From: Undaria pinnatifida
Taxonomy: Eukaryota; Sar; Phaeophyceae; Laminariales; Alariaceae
Assembly (NCBI GenBank): GCA_012845835.1
Contig: JABAKD010000030.1
Location: forward strand, 9,089,805 to 9,153,804
Reading direction: 5' to 3'
DNA length: 64,000 bases
This document shows, piece after piece, positions 43,401 through 53,500 of this stretch. The notes under the pieces are model-generated. The model saw only the letters and a program-made list of their open reading frames with translations. It was not told the DNA's origin and did not search any database. Each line of letters opens with the position of its first letter. Within the stretch, counting starts at the first letter, position 1. Both the position numbers and the translations under genes were made by a program.

Positions 43401-46400
43401 ACAGAGCGACGCTACAAAACAAAAAATTACGTATTTTAAAGCATGAAGAGCTCGCCTGCGTAATCAAGGTTCGCTAGGCAAATGCAACTCATAACGCTTC
43501 TTCACTGAAAAATTAACCCACTAAATATCCTAACCGGAAAGAAGAAAAAAATGGAAAACGGAGGGACACCACGTTTCAATAACACAGGCTGGACCGCTCG
43601 AGAAATGGATGACGCTTAATTCGTCCTCAATGTTTGCGACTAAGATTAAAGCTTGTCGTCATCGCGGTGCAGCGCCGTTGCCATATCCAGCACAAACCGT
43701 TAAACACACTTAATAACTACAATATAAAACATGCACTCGTTACCACTCGAGAAAAGGATGACGCTTAATTTGTTCGCAGTGTTTGCGACTAACATCAAAG
43801 CTTCTCGTCATCGCTGTGCAGCGCAGTCGTCATGCCCAGTACAAACCGCAGAATAGCTACTGGTATACGATATGCACTCGGTACCACTCGAGAAAAAAAT
43901 GACTCTTAAGTCTGTCCTCAGTGTGTGCGACTGAGATTAAAGCTCATCGTCATCGAGGTAATACCGAGCTGCGCCATCAAACAGATAACCATTGTAGAGC
44001 AATCATCGGCTAGCTATTCGCTGTAAATATTAATAGGTTCGCCAGCTGCGAGCTAGAGAAAGTTCTACGACGGCAATAACTGTCACCGTATATATCAGAT
44101 TTTGTCCGCGTCAGAAACGGGTTTTATAGTTTCTGCGCACAGACCAATCAACGTCACCCTGTCGACCCTGGTACAAGCTACACTGTAGTTCCAAGGGGAG
44201 TCGCCGACCTATATATTTAATGAGGGCACACACCCAGTAATACGCGCGATCTGAGTATCACACACAGCTGGCAAAGATGAGGTTCGACACTATCTTCGAT
44301 CTCACAGCTGGAGTGTAATTTTATATTTATAATATATATAGATGAGCAACAAAACGACGCTGTTTGATCAACACGAGCTGAACCGCTCGAGAAATGGATG
44401 ACGCTTAATTCGTCCTTAGTGTTTGCGACTAAGATTAAAGCTTGTCGTCATCGCGGTGGCCGGCCCATGCACCAAAAAACAGGCGCTAATCCAGCAAATC
44501 CATTCAATCTCAATCAAACAAGAAAAACTTAAACCTAAAAGCAAAACGTAACAAAGGTAATCTTCCGTTTCCTGTAAGACATGATACCAACCAAGGGGCA
44601 GGCATCGACCGACGTCACGGCGTGGACCACTCGAGAAATGGATGACGCTTAATTAGTCCTCAGTGTTTGCGACTAAGATTAAAGCTTGTCGTCATCGCGG
44701 TCTACCGTCTTCGTCGATTCGAGCCCTTACGGCTTACATCGCTATGCCAGTGAAGTCTGGGGTAACAACAACACAAGTCTACAGCAATAGAAGGTAACAA
44801 TTGGGGCACCGCAACAACCAGAACACCCCCACAAGCTCAATCGAGACACTGCACTCGCTACCGACAACAGCGCACTCTCCGAGGTACGGCATATTATACC
44901 TGGTATATAATTAACATGTCACTCAAAACGGCGAATGCTACACAGCAAACCCAAAACTCCTTCAGAAGCCGAGCATTCTTATCCTGCACAGGGCAGAACA
45001 TCTCTCCCCCCACGTGACCCCCCCGTGCTCGCCGGGCACATCCAACGCGTCCAACGCTTTTCCCATGCTCACCGTAATCAAGACTCATGCCACGTTTCGT
45101 TGCGAGATTCGGTTCAACGAGCGCATCCTTGGATGGGTGGGTGGGCATGGGCCTCACGACACCAACCTTCGATAATGGCCCGGTGTCCATCCGTCGTCGC
45201 AAGCACGTGAATCTACAGATGGGTTCCGTTTCTTAACGGGGGCCTTTAGTATAGGTTGCACCTTTCTCGCTCGCAAATAGAGTTGCCATTGCAAACTAAA
45301 TCGATAGATCTGAGCCTGTTGCACCTTTCTCGCTCGCAAATAGAGTTGCCATTGCAAACTAAATCGATAGATCTGAGCCTGTGGGAGATTTTTCACTGCC
45401 ACAGTATGTCGACCGTTAGAAAATGTCTACTGCATGGTGTATAATAACCGAACACCATGGGTAAGAACAGGTCTGACTCATGCCGCCAACTCTTACGTAC
45501 GCTGTACGCTTGTGACTCGGGGCCTTGGTGAAACTCAAGCGCACATCGCAGTCATTTAAGGCAGACGCAAAAGGCAAACATGAAAGCGAGCGCACGCCAT
45601 GTTGTTTACCTCTCGTACAGGACTATCAACACAAACAGAAACAAGCTATGCATTAGTTAGTGCCATAGTAGAATGCCCTCTCGTACTTCGACACATACGA
45701 CACGAAAATAGGAAGGCGTATTCCTTGATTGATTGTCCTTTTACGATCGACGAATCCACGAGAACATAACCACATAATTCTAATTTTTTAGCATAGAACC
45801 CACTTTGTCGGAGTCAAACTACTCATTATTAGCGTGGATCATTATGAGTCCCACAAGAGTTCAGATCAACCCTTTCGCTAGCGGAAAAAAAATCCTACAC
45901 AGCTTCAAGCTGCTTGTCCCCCAAAACGGGTGTGACTTCCAACGGGGATAAGGAGGCGCCGCAGCGGAACGACATCGTACACTATCCTTATTAATTAATA
46001 CGCTAAGGATGGTCGTGAAGGTGGTCGTGACGTTTTGGATCTTTGAAAAATATCTTGGTTAAAACACCCCCCCCCAAAAAAGCGGCGACTCCCGAGCTCC
46101 ACTCGGCCTCAGGCGGCCTCGCGGTGCCGCCACGTCCCATCCGCACAGCAGCACTACGACATGCCGGCGAAAGAACGGCCGTCGGTGCCCCACCTCGGCG
46201 AGGGGGGAGCGTGGAAATCGCCCTCCCGGGGACGGCTCGCTTGCCCCCCCCCTGCTTTTTCTTCGTCGCTGCCTGCTAATTTTCTTTTTTCGAACTCCCA
46301 ACTATATTGTGAGGAAGACTAAAAATGTTGAACAACAAATGCTACTCGAGTTATTGCTTTTTGGCCACTTGGGCCATGGACACAGCCATGGACACGAGAC

Positions 46401-49400
46401 CACAAGCGCGCCTGCGTCAACAGCAATCACACAACACCAGGACCAAACACAGCAGCGTCCAGCCGTCGCCGCTCGCCGTGCGCAGAATTGGCAAAGCGAG
46501 CGCTTTTGGCTTGGCCTAACCAGCCCGAGAGCATTGTAACCAACAAATCGGCTGCTGCTCGCCTGTCAGGTGTATTGCTCTAGGTACTGCTGCATTGCTG
46601 CATTGCTGTACTGGGTAGGTTCGTGGGTGCATGGTGGGTGGTGTTCTGCTGTGCTGTACGTACTGCTGCACTGCTGTTCTGATGTACGTACTGCTGCACT
46701 GCTGTTCTGCTGTATGTAGTAAAGGTTTGGTCGGTGATGGGTGAAGCGTGCACTGCGTCGTCCGTGGTGGGTGGGTGGGCCGTTCTGTACGTGGGAGTCT
46801 TTTTTTTGCCGTTTCCTGTTTCATAAGAACCAACCAACTGACTGCGCCCCGCGTACCAGGTGTATACTGCTGTATGTACTGCTGTATGCACTGCTGTTCT
46901 GCTGTGCTGTACGTACTGCTGCACTGCTGTATGTAGTAAAGGTTTGGTCGGTGGGTGGGTGCAGGGTGCACTGCGTCGTCCGTGGTGAGTGGGTGGACCG
47001 TTCTGTACGTGGGAGTCTGTTTTTTGCTGTTTCCTGTTTCATAAGAACCAACCAACCAACTGCGCCCCGCATACCAGGTGTATACTGCAGCAGCTGTAAG
47101 TACTGCTGCACGGGTGTCCTGATGTACGGACTGCTGCACTGCTGTTCTGCTGTATGTAGTAAAGGTTTGGTCGGTGGGTGGGTGGAGGGTGCACTGCGTT
47201 GTCCGTGGTGGGTGGGTGGGCCGTTTTGTACGTGGGAGTCTTTTTGCATCCTGTGGGAGATGAACCCTTTTTTTTGTTTCTACAATTTAATACCGGCCTC
47301 CCACTCACTGGTGCTTGGGAGTACCACCGTCCCCACTGCTGCACTCCTCTGTCCTTTACTACCGTACGTACTACTGCTGCCGTGTTATCTCTTTTGTTTT
47401 GCAAAACTTACATACAATACAGAGGATGATACCTTTACTAGCGTACGTACGGCGGCATTGTCGTACTGCCCTGTTATTATTTTGTTATTTCAGTACTTAA
47501 TACAGAGGATACAGCACCAATTTGTTTTTGTCCGCCATACCGGCCGGCAACTGGCATATTTCGGTAGTACCACTATTAATAGTCACAGGAAAAGGCAACA
47601 TACGACACCCCCTTCGTATATAATGCGTGCCCAACACGCGCACGCTCGGAGCTTTGCCACTGACCTTTGCCATCATCTCCCCGAGCTCGGTCTTGGAGAC
47701 GTTCGCCACGCCGGGGTGGATGATGTCCACCACCTGTAACGTTTTCAAAAGCCAAGAAAAAAACGAGCGCAGCAGATAAGACACGCGATGAGGAAGGAGG
47801 AACCGTGTGAAAAACGAGCGCGCGCAACAGCAGTACGTGTCCGGCTTTCAGATTCGGAAGCTGCCATAGCAGCCATACGTAGTAACTCTGTGAACCGGGA
47901 GATTGGCGGTATACATGCACGAGCATGACCCCCGCTTCCAACGCGTAAACCAGCAAGAAATTATTTAGCAACTGCTTTGCTTTGCGGCGACCAAAAACCA
48001 TAAACCAGTTTGGCCGTTAAGCATGTCTTCTTAAAGTGTCCATCTACCGATTACAAGATTGGCCAAAATAAGCAGTCCGGGCTAAACGGTCAGGGTGGGA
48101 GTGTCCGCCGTACGACGTCATGAGCTATACGGCATGCGCACAGCATGCCGATACTCGCTTGCTGCGCGCTCTTCATACACGTTTGATAACATCGATAACA
48201 TCGCACTTCTCTCGCGTTTTTTGTCAATACAAACGAACCCCCAAAATGACAAAACATGAACCCTTGTGAGACTTTCAGAGGGAAAAAAACGTCCAAAATA
48301 ATAAGGAGCCGATCACAGCATCGGCCACACCAAGCGGCCGCCGGGGTTAATGACGTGCAAGGATGCGCCCGAATCGCGGGGCAAGAACCTGTGCGACACG
48401 CACTCAGCATGAAAACGAAAATACACGCAACGCCCGCTACGACAGGGTAGCATAGTTTGCTCAAAGAGTGTTTCTGATCGACGGATGCTCCTCAACCCAA
48501 CGCCGTTGGAATGCTAGTTGTGCTGTTACAATTGCATTTGCAATTATATTTGTCGTACATATAACTATTACTAGGCCAAGATACTGGTCATCGGGTTGTA
48601 CTTTTCAGTTTTGCTCAAGCGTCAGTTAGGGTCATGTATTGTATTGTACAGTATACAACTCTTCAAATGAGGAACTTCATAAATGTCGACATTTGTACCA
48701 TTCTTCTGGTGCTGTACTGGCTCACGCTCTATGGGTGAGGTGCCCCTGTCGCGCTCTTTAGGTCGCTATACGCTAAACCTGCCCCCCAAACGGGTTCATA
48801 ATAGGTACTCTTTCAAACGACCGACGTTTTCCTTCGTGGCCAACACGTGTCAATAGCACATGTCCCGACAGCAATAAACGGACACCCGAGAGCTTTCGAG
48901 AATACACCCAAGGCAGGGACCCAATTCCGACTTCCGAACGTCAGTCACAATAGGAAAAGGGCCAGCTTTTCGAGGGCTGTCTGATGGAGAACTGGCGGTT
49001 ATCGCGTCGACCACCAAGAAGCATTTAACAGCTTTCACAGCTTCGGAGTCTTCAAAATAAGCGCACGGCATGCCAGGTACCAGGTAAAGCAGTAGGCACC
49101 GGGACGGGGACGCAAAAATCTCGCACTACAAACTACTATTTAACGGGCTGTGGAAGCTGGACGCGTTGTGGGTCGCGGTGAAGGGCACTGCCATCTAATT
49201 CCTGGTACTGCTGTAGACTCATCAGCGACAGCAGTGCTGTGATCTACTGCTATTTCTATACGGGTTGTGAATCAGGTTGTAAAGGGGGGGTTGGGTGAGT
49301 TGTCAGGACATAACACAAGCCCTTCTTCCCCTTATCTAAGGTGAGTCGAGCACTCGACGATCAAACGGACCGGCAACAGAGGGAATGGCGTGCCGTGGGT

Positions 49401-50276
49401 TTCGTGGTGTGCTTTGTTGCCTCATACCAGGTATGTACTGGCTGTGTGCTTGTGCCACTATTGGAAATATGGTCAAAAGTATTGCTCATAAAAGAGAGCA
49501 TCAATGACCCAAAACCTGCCAGCTCCATTCGCTCGTTAACGTTTGATTTACATAATCGTTTTTGAATCAACATGAGAGAGCGTCTCGTACACCATGGAGG
49601 GCAGACAATAACAGAAGCCAAGCTGTTGTCCAGCATTCCCGATACCCTTATCATATGATAGCATTACGGCTACGATAAAACCAAGTCAAAGCAAAAAAAA
49701 TGTCCCTCTCGGGGAAGCAAATATTGGTTACCCTGCCTCTGTTTGGCGCACAACCACACTATACGTGCGTAGTGCAGAATGTGCATAATATTGCTCAAGC
49801 AGCGAGACGGCGAAGAGCACGCACTTCCAAGGCACGCACAGCCCCAACGCACCCAACACCCAATCCATTGATTCGAGTCTTCGATACTGCCAATTTCCAA
49901 TTTCTGCCCATCCCATCGTTTGCGGTCAGGGATAGGGTATTGGGTACAGAAGCCAACACGCGCCAAACGTGCACTAGGCTGTGGCGTTCACAATCCACAA
50001 GCTAGTGAGCGAAACACAGGGGCCGCCAACAAAGATAGGAACAGGTTACAAAAGACCACTCCACTCAAGGCAATGACGATGAATGGTACCCATCGAGCAA
50101 CGAACCACTCCACCGCGTGGCTCTCGCCAAGGTCACAATCGCTGGAAAGCCGCAAAAAAAAAACCGGATGGCACAAAACAATTCGCTCAAGTTTCAAACG
50201 AGCTCACCATCTGCCTCCGCGCGAGCAGGGCATTCCGAATGAACTTTCTCGTCCGTACGGTCACGTTGGAAGACAT
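40494..50276 (-). CDS. RPS24: Ribosomal protein eS24, four exons
   Basis: Exons on the minus strand are 50276-50208, 47733-47665, 41442-41287 and 40607-40494 (stop TAG at 40494-40496), all joined in phase 0, giving 135 aa. Human eS24 is about 130 aa. The exons encode, in order, [51 protein letters not shown] with KHRLARAGL, and [16 protein letters not shown] with a basic tail. These match the conserved blocks of eS24, a small-subunit protein needed for early pre-rRNA processing and for the 40S body. Introns are 2.5, 6.2 and 0.7 kb, very long for a ribosomal protein gene. The second intron contains the hairpin array. The last acceptor (GAGCAG|GAG) was chosen over a site three bases upstream because it fits the family better. 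Confidence 0.95.
42310..43880. repeat. Higher-order tandem repeat of about 425 bp carrying two hairpins per unit
   Basis: Hairpins of the ACCGC type at 42742, 43170 and 43593 are 428 and 423 bp apart. Those of the ACCAC type with a CTACAGAGCGACG tail at 42475, 42899 and 43322 are 424 and 423 bp apart. Sequence between the hairpins also repeats, including ACACAGGCTGGACCGCTC before one type and ATGCACTCGTTACCACTCG before the other. The array grew by duplicating a two-hairpin unit. The hairpins at 44382 and 44626 lie outside this period in otherwise unrelated sequence. Confidence 0.75.
42334..44701 (-). repeat. Array of eleven 76-nt hairpin elements in the eS24 intron (candidate ncRNA family)
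   Basis: Copies lie at 42334-42409, 42475-42550, 42742-42817, 42899-42974, 43170-43245, 43322-43397, 43593-43668, 43742-43817, 43883-43959, 44382-44457 and 44626-44701. Ten are exactly 76 nt and one is 77. Each can fold into a hairpin. The basal stem is ACCAC/GTGGT in some copies and ACCGC/GCGGT in others, so one pair changes on both sides. Above it are GATGAC/GTCATC and GCTTAAT/ATTAAAGC stems and a 24-nt loop. Four copies have basal mismatches. Read along the eS24 transcript (minus strand), the 5' part has ATGACGA, one base from a box C consensus, but no proper box D is visible next to the 3' stem. The fixed length and stem suggest a structured RNA. A palindromic mobile element is the alternative. 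Confidence 0.7.
45255..45381 (+). repeat. 63-bp perfect tandem duplication
   Basis: Two copies (45255-45317 and 45318-45380) begin GTTGCACCTTTCTCGCTCGC and end GATAGATCTGAGCCT. They are essentially identical, so the duplication is recent. It lies within the second eS24 intron. Confidence 0.9.
46080..46255. other. GC-rich island in the eS24 intron
   Basis: A block of very high GC, about 175 bp, sits between AT-rich flanks next to a C-run and A-run (46068-46081). It resembles the island at 8830-9075 in size and composition, though I see no obvious sequence identity. No coding domain is recognisable. Confidence 0.5.
46600..47260 (+). repeat. Tandem repeat of about 220 bp, roughly three units
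   Basis: Units share ACTGCTGTTCTGCTGTATGT, AGTAAAGGTTTGGTCGGTG, GTGCACTGCGT, TTCTGTACGTGGGAGTCT, CATAAGAACCAACCAA and CAGGTGTATACTGC. The phrase GTAAAGGTTTGGTCGG occurs near 46719, 46938 and 47160. They lie in the second eS24 intron about 400 bp from exon 2. Long open frames across it on both strands are by-products of the repeat. Confidence 0.8.
47734..50207 (-). other. First intron of eS24
   Basis: The intron runs from donor ATG|GTGAGC to acceptor TTACAG|GTGGTG on the minus strand, 2474 bases. It contains no recognisable gene. Short open frames at 48850-49071 (minus) and 49341-49565 (plus) have no detectable domain. No snoRNA with clear C and D boxes was seen. Confidence 0.6.
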
Positions 50277-50561
50277 GATGCCGCGAAAGTCCACCGCAAG
50301 CTACCGGCTCACGATACTAAGCTCTCTGAATGTGAGGCGCCCAACCACGAAATCTCCGGCATGCATCCAGCCTCTCCACAAAACCTAATAATACCGGGAT
50401 AGTTCAGCCAATCACGAATATCCCGCGTTTATATTTTTGAATTTTGTCAACACAGGAACACAGCCTCAGCCCAGCAGCACGTTGCCCCTCCCTGTTCGGC
50501 GACGCACGGGCAAGACGAGGCTGAGAGAGAGAGGTCGTAAAGATCTCCAACGATATCTTCT
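50277..50561. promoter_or_regulatory. 285-bp bidirectional promoter region between eS24 and MCM4
   Basis: The start codons of eS24 (minus, 50276) and MCM4 (plus, 50562) are 285 bases apart, so both transcripts must begin in or near this interval unless an upstream non-coding exon exists. It contains an AT-rich stretch (TTTATATTTTTGAATTTTGT, about 50429-50448) that could include TATA-like signals. A purine-rich AGAGAGAGAG tract lies just before MCM4. I cannot identify named factor sites. The arrangement suggests shared regulation of a growth gene and a replication gene. Confidence 0.7.
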
Positions 50562-53500
50562 ATGTCGTCTAATTCTCCATCTCCTGGTGGCGATGCACCA
50601 GAAAGCGGAGCAGCAGCTCAAGAGCAGCCGCCGCCGAGCTCTCCCGCGGCTGGTCTTCCGTCACCTAACAACGACAGCGACGTCGCTGCTTCTCCTCCGA
50701 CAGCAGACGGTGCTCGAACCTCGCCCTCTGCAATCGGCGATATGCTTAGTTCCCCCGATAGAGGAGGTCCATCTAACCCACGGTCTACGGATGGTTGTGA
50801 CGATGACGATAGAGACGCAGTTGGATCTCCAGCCAGGTCGCCTCCTCCTACCCCTATGACCGATTTTAGCCCTCCCCGCAGCTTCTCGGGCTCGATTCCG
50901 AGGACTCCGTCGTCGATGGGCAGGAGCTTGCCCGGCACGCCGAGGACACCGTTTACGCCCATGGACATGCAGGTAGGTTGCTGGTGTTTATTGTCGTGGG
51001 TTATGGTGGTTCACGAGTATCTGTCAGCTGTCGGCTGGCCGAGAAGAAGGCCGTTTCTTTTTTGTTGTGTTCTTTTGATCTTTGAAACGGCGCGTTTTTC
51101 TGTCTTGTACCTGGTATTAAAAGTCTTACTGCTGTCGCTGTAGGCTGTGGCGGCATGGTTCCTATTAATACATACAAGCAATGATGTGCTTGCCTCGGTG
51201 CGGCCGTGGGTGCTTCGGGATTGGTGAACCCTCTGTCATAACAGTAATAAGCTACCGTAGGTGCTCTTGGGCGTACTGCTGCTGCACTCGGTGCTGTATC
51301 TGTGTGTACCGAGTGTGTACAATGATGTGCTTGCCTCGGTGCGGCCGTGGGTGCTTCGGGATTGGTGAACCCTCTGTCATAACAGTAATAAGCTACCGTA
51401 GGTGCTCTTGGGCGTACTGCTGCTGCACTCGGTGCTGTATCTGTGGGTACCGAGTGTGTACTGGCGAACGGGTCGGTCTCCAGGCACTCGCCTAGAGTGG
51501 GCGCGAAAACTGCAAGACAGCAGCACAAACGAACAAATACAATATTAGACTAATAGACAGCACACAGCAATCTGTACGCGCAGCACGAGTGCGCACCAGT
51601 GCGTACTCGCGCATACTACTTGTACAGGCCGGAGAGCCTTCACCAGATTACATCCCTTTTTTTATCCTATTTTTCGTCTTCCTCGATTCCTCAAGCGCGC
51701 ATCGTTCGCTGACCTCTCTTGCCTTCCCCTCCCCCCCCCCCGCCCCCCCCTTCTTTCTCCCCACTCCCCCGTGCCCCCGCCTCTGCTTCTTCCAGTCCCC
51801 TCTGTCCCAGCAGAACTCCAACCCGCTCCCCCGAGGCGATCTCGGCCGCCGTGCCGCTACGCTTGCCGCGCTCAGCAGCGGCGGCTGCAGCATCAACGGA
51901 AGCTTTGCCGCCGGCCTTGCCCCCCAAAGCCCACCCTCAAAACCTTCGAGGATGAGCGTCGGCAGCGGCTCTCCGCGATCGCTGCCAGACACGCCGGGCT
52001 CCCACGCCTCGTCTAAAAGGAGCCGCACGAACTGGAACGACAGGAGAAAAGGGCCAGGAGATGGACGGGGTGGTGGTGGTGGTGGTGGTGGTGGCGGTGG
52101 CGGCGATGGTGGTGGTGGTGGTGGCGGTGGCAGCGATGAGGAGGAGGAGGAGGATGGAGATGGACGCGGTGGTGGAGGAGGGGGTGGGGGTGGGGACGGC
52201 GGTGATCCGCCAGGGTCCCCGGGAGCGAACCCCAGCGGCCCGGGTGTATTGCAGGGGCAGGAGAGGGCGGTGATCTGGGGCACGGACGTGAACGTTGTGG
52301 AGTCGATGGAAAAGTTCAGGCAGTTTTTGTTGGAGTTTTGCCTCGAGGGTGAAGATGAGCCGCTCTACAAGTCCCAGCTGGAGGAGATTCATAGAACGCA
52401 GGAATTCAACATCAGCATCAACTGCAAACACCTCCACAGCTTCATGCCTTCCCGCAAGCTGTACCAGCAGTTGGTCCACTATCCGCAGGTGACAAAAACC
52501 GGCCCCCCTTCTCCAAAAAACGATCCAGTCGCAGGCGCGATTCTGCTAGTTAGATTGCTGCGGTGGTGGCACTACCCTGAGAATTGATGTTCCACTTTCG
52601 TCAGGGGCGTGCTCCCCCCTCGCAGGGATTTCGAACTTCCCCGACAAAAAATATCTTGCGGTTGCCTCCGCCTTGCTCGCGATTGCTCACAGTCCCGTAC
52701 GTCTGTAGCTCAAGAATCGTGTGCCTCATCGCGCGCTGCGCCGATACTGTACTTTACGAGTCTGCTGTATGGTAGTTATTTTGTCCTATTGTTATACTCA
52801 AACCTTCCCCCTCCCCCGTTGCTCTCGCCTACCTGGCTCTACAGGAGATCGTGCCGATAATGGACCTTGCGGTGAACGAAGAGTTCACGAGGATGTACTC
52901 GGAGGAGGAGCTTATGGGGGCGCGGAGGATACAGGCGAGGCGGTGGTCACCTTGCTGGTGTTGTGTTGTCTTGTCTATTCTGCCGCGGTATGATTCGTCC
53001 CGGTCTCCCGCCGGAGTCTTCTTGGTTGCCAAAAATACTCAGCTTTTCGTATGGCGTTTTCGTGTTTTCACGTTGCGGGTCGAAGTTTTTGGTTTTGTAC
53101 GGTCGACCCGTCCCGCGCTTAGGCGGCGCTTCGAGCACTGCAGCTGCGGCTGCCAGGTTTCTGCCGGGTGTGATAGCTGAATCTGATTGGTGTTCCTCGA
53201 GCTTGTGTGTGGGGTGGCTCGGGACTAAGGTCGACGGGGGGGGCATTCGGGGGTGTGGGTCGTTGGTGTCGTTCGGTGCAGGATATGGACGATCTCGATG
53301 CCCGGCGACATCGATTTTGCTTTTTCACAACTATTCGAGCTGTTTTACGTTTTGCTCACGCGCACGGTTGCATCCCAACAGGTGCGCACGTATAACCTGC
53401 GGGAAGTGAAACCGTTGCGGAATCTGGACCCTCAGCACATCGACCAGATGGTGGCGCTCAGGGGAATGGTTATTCGCACCAGCCAGATCATACCGGACCT

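Noticed and set aside
42334-44701. CRISPR-type array
   Set aside because: The repeats are 76-nt hairpins at irregular 140-500 bp spacing in a nuclear intron of a eukaryote, with repeated not unique spacers.
42334-44701. Standard C/D-box snoRNA cluster
   Set aside because: A near box C is present in the minus-strand reading, but the CTGA-like word in the loop is not conserved in all copies and no box D adjoins the 3' stem. It is kept only as a candidate structured RNA.
46516-47739. Minus-strand 207-codon and plus-strand 332-codon frames in the eS24 intron
   Set aside because: Both are produced by the 220-bp tandem repeat, which has few stops, and neither matches a known protein.
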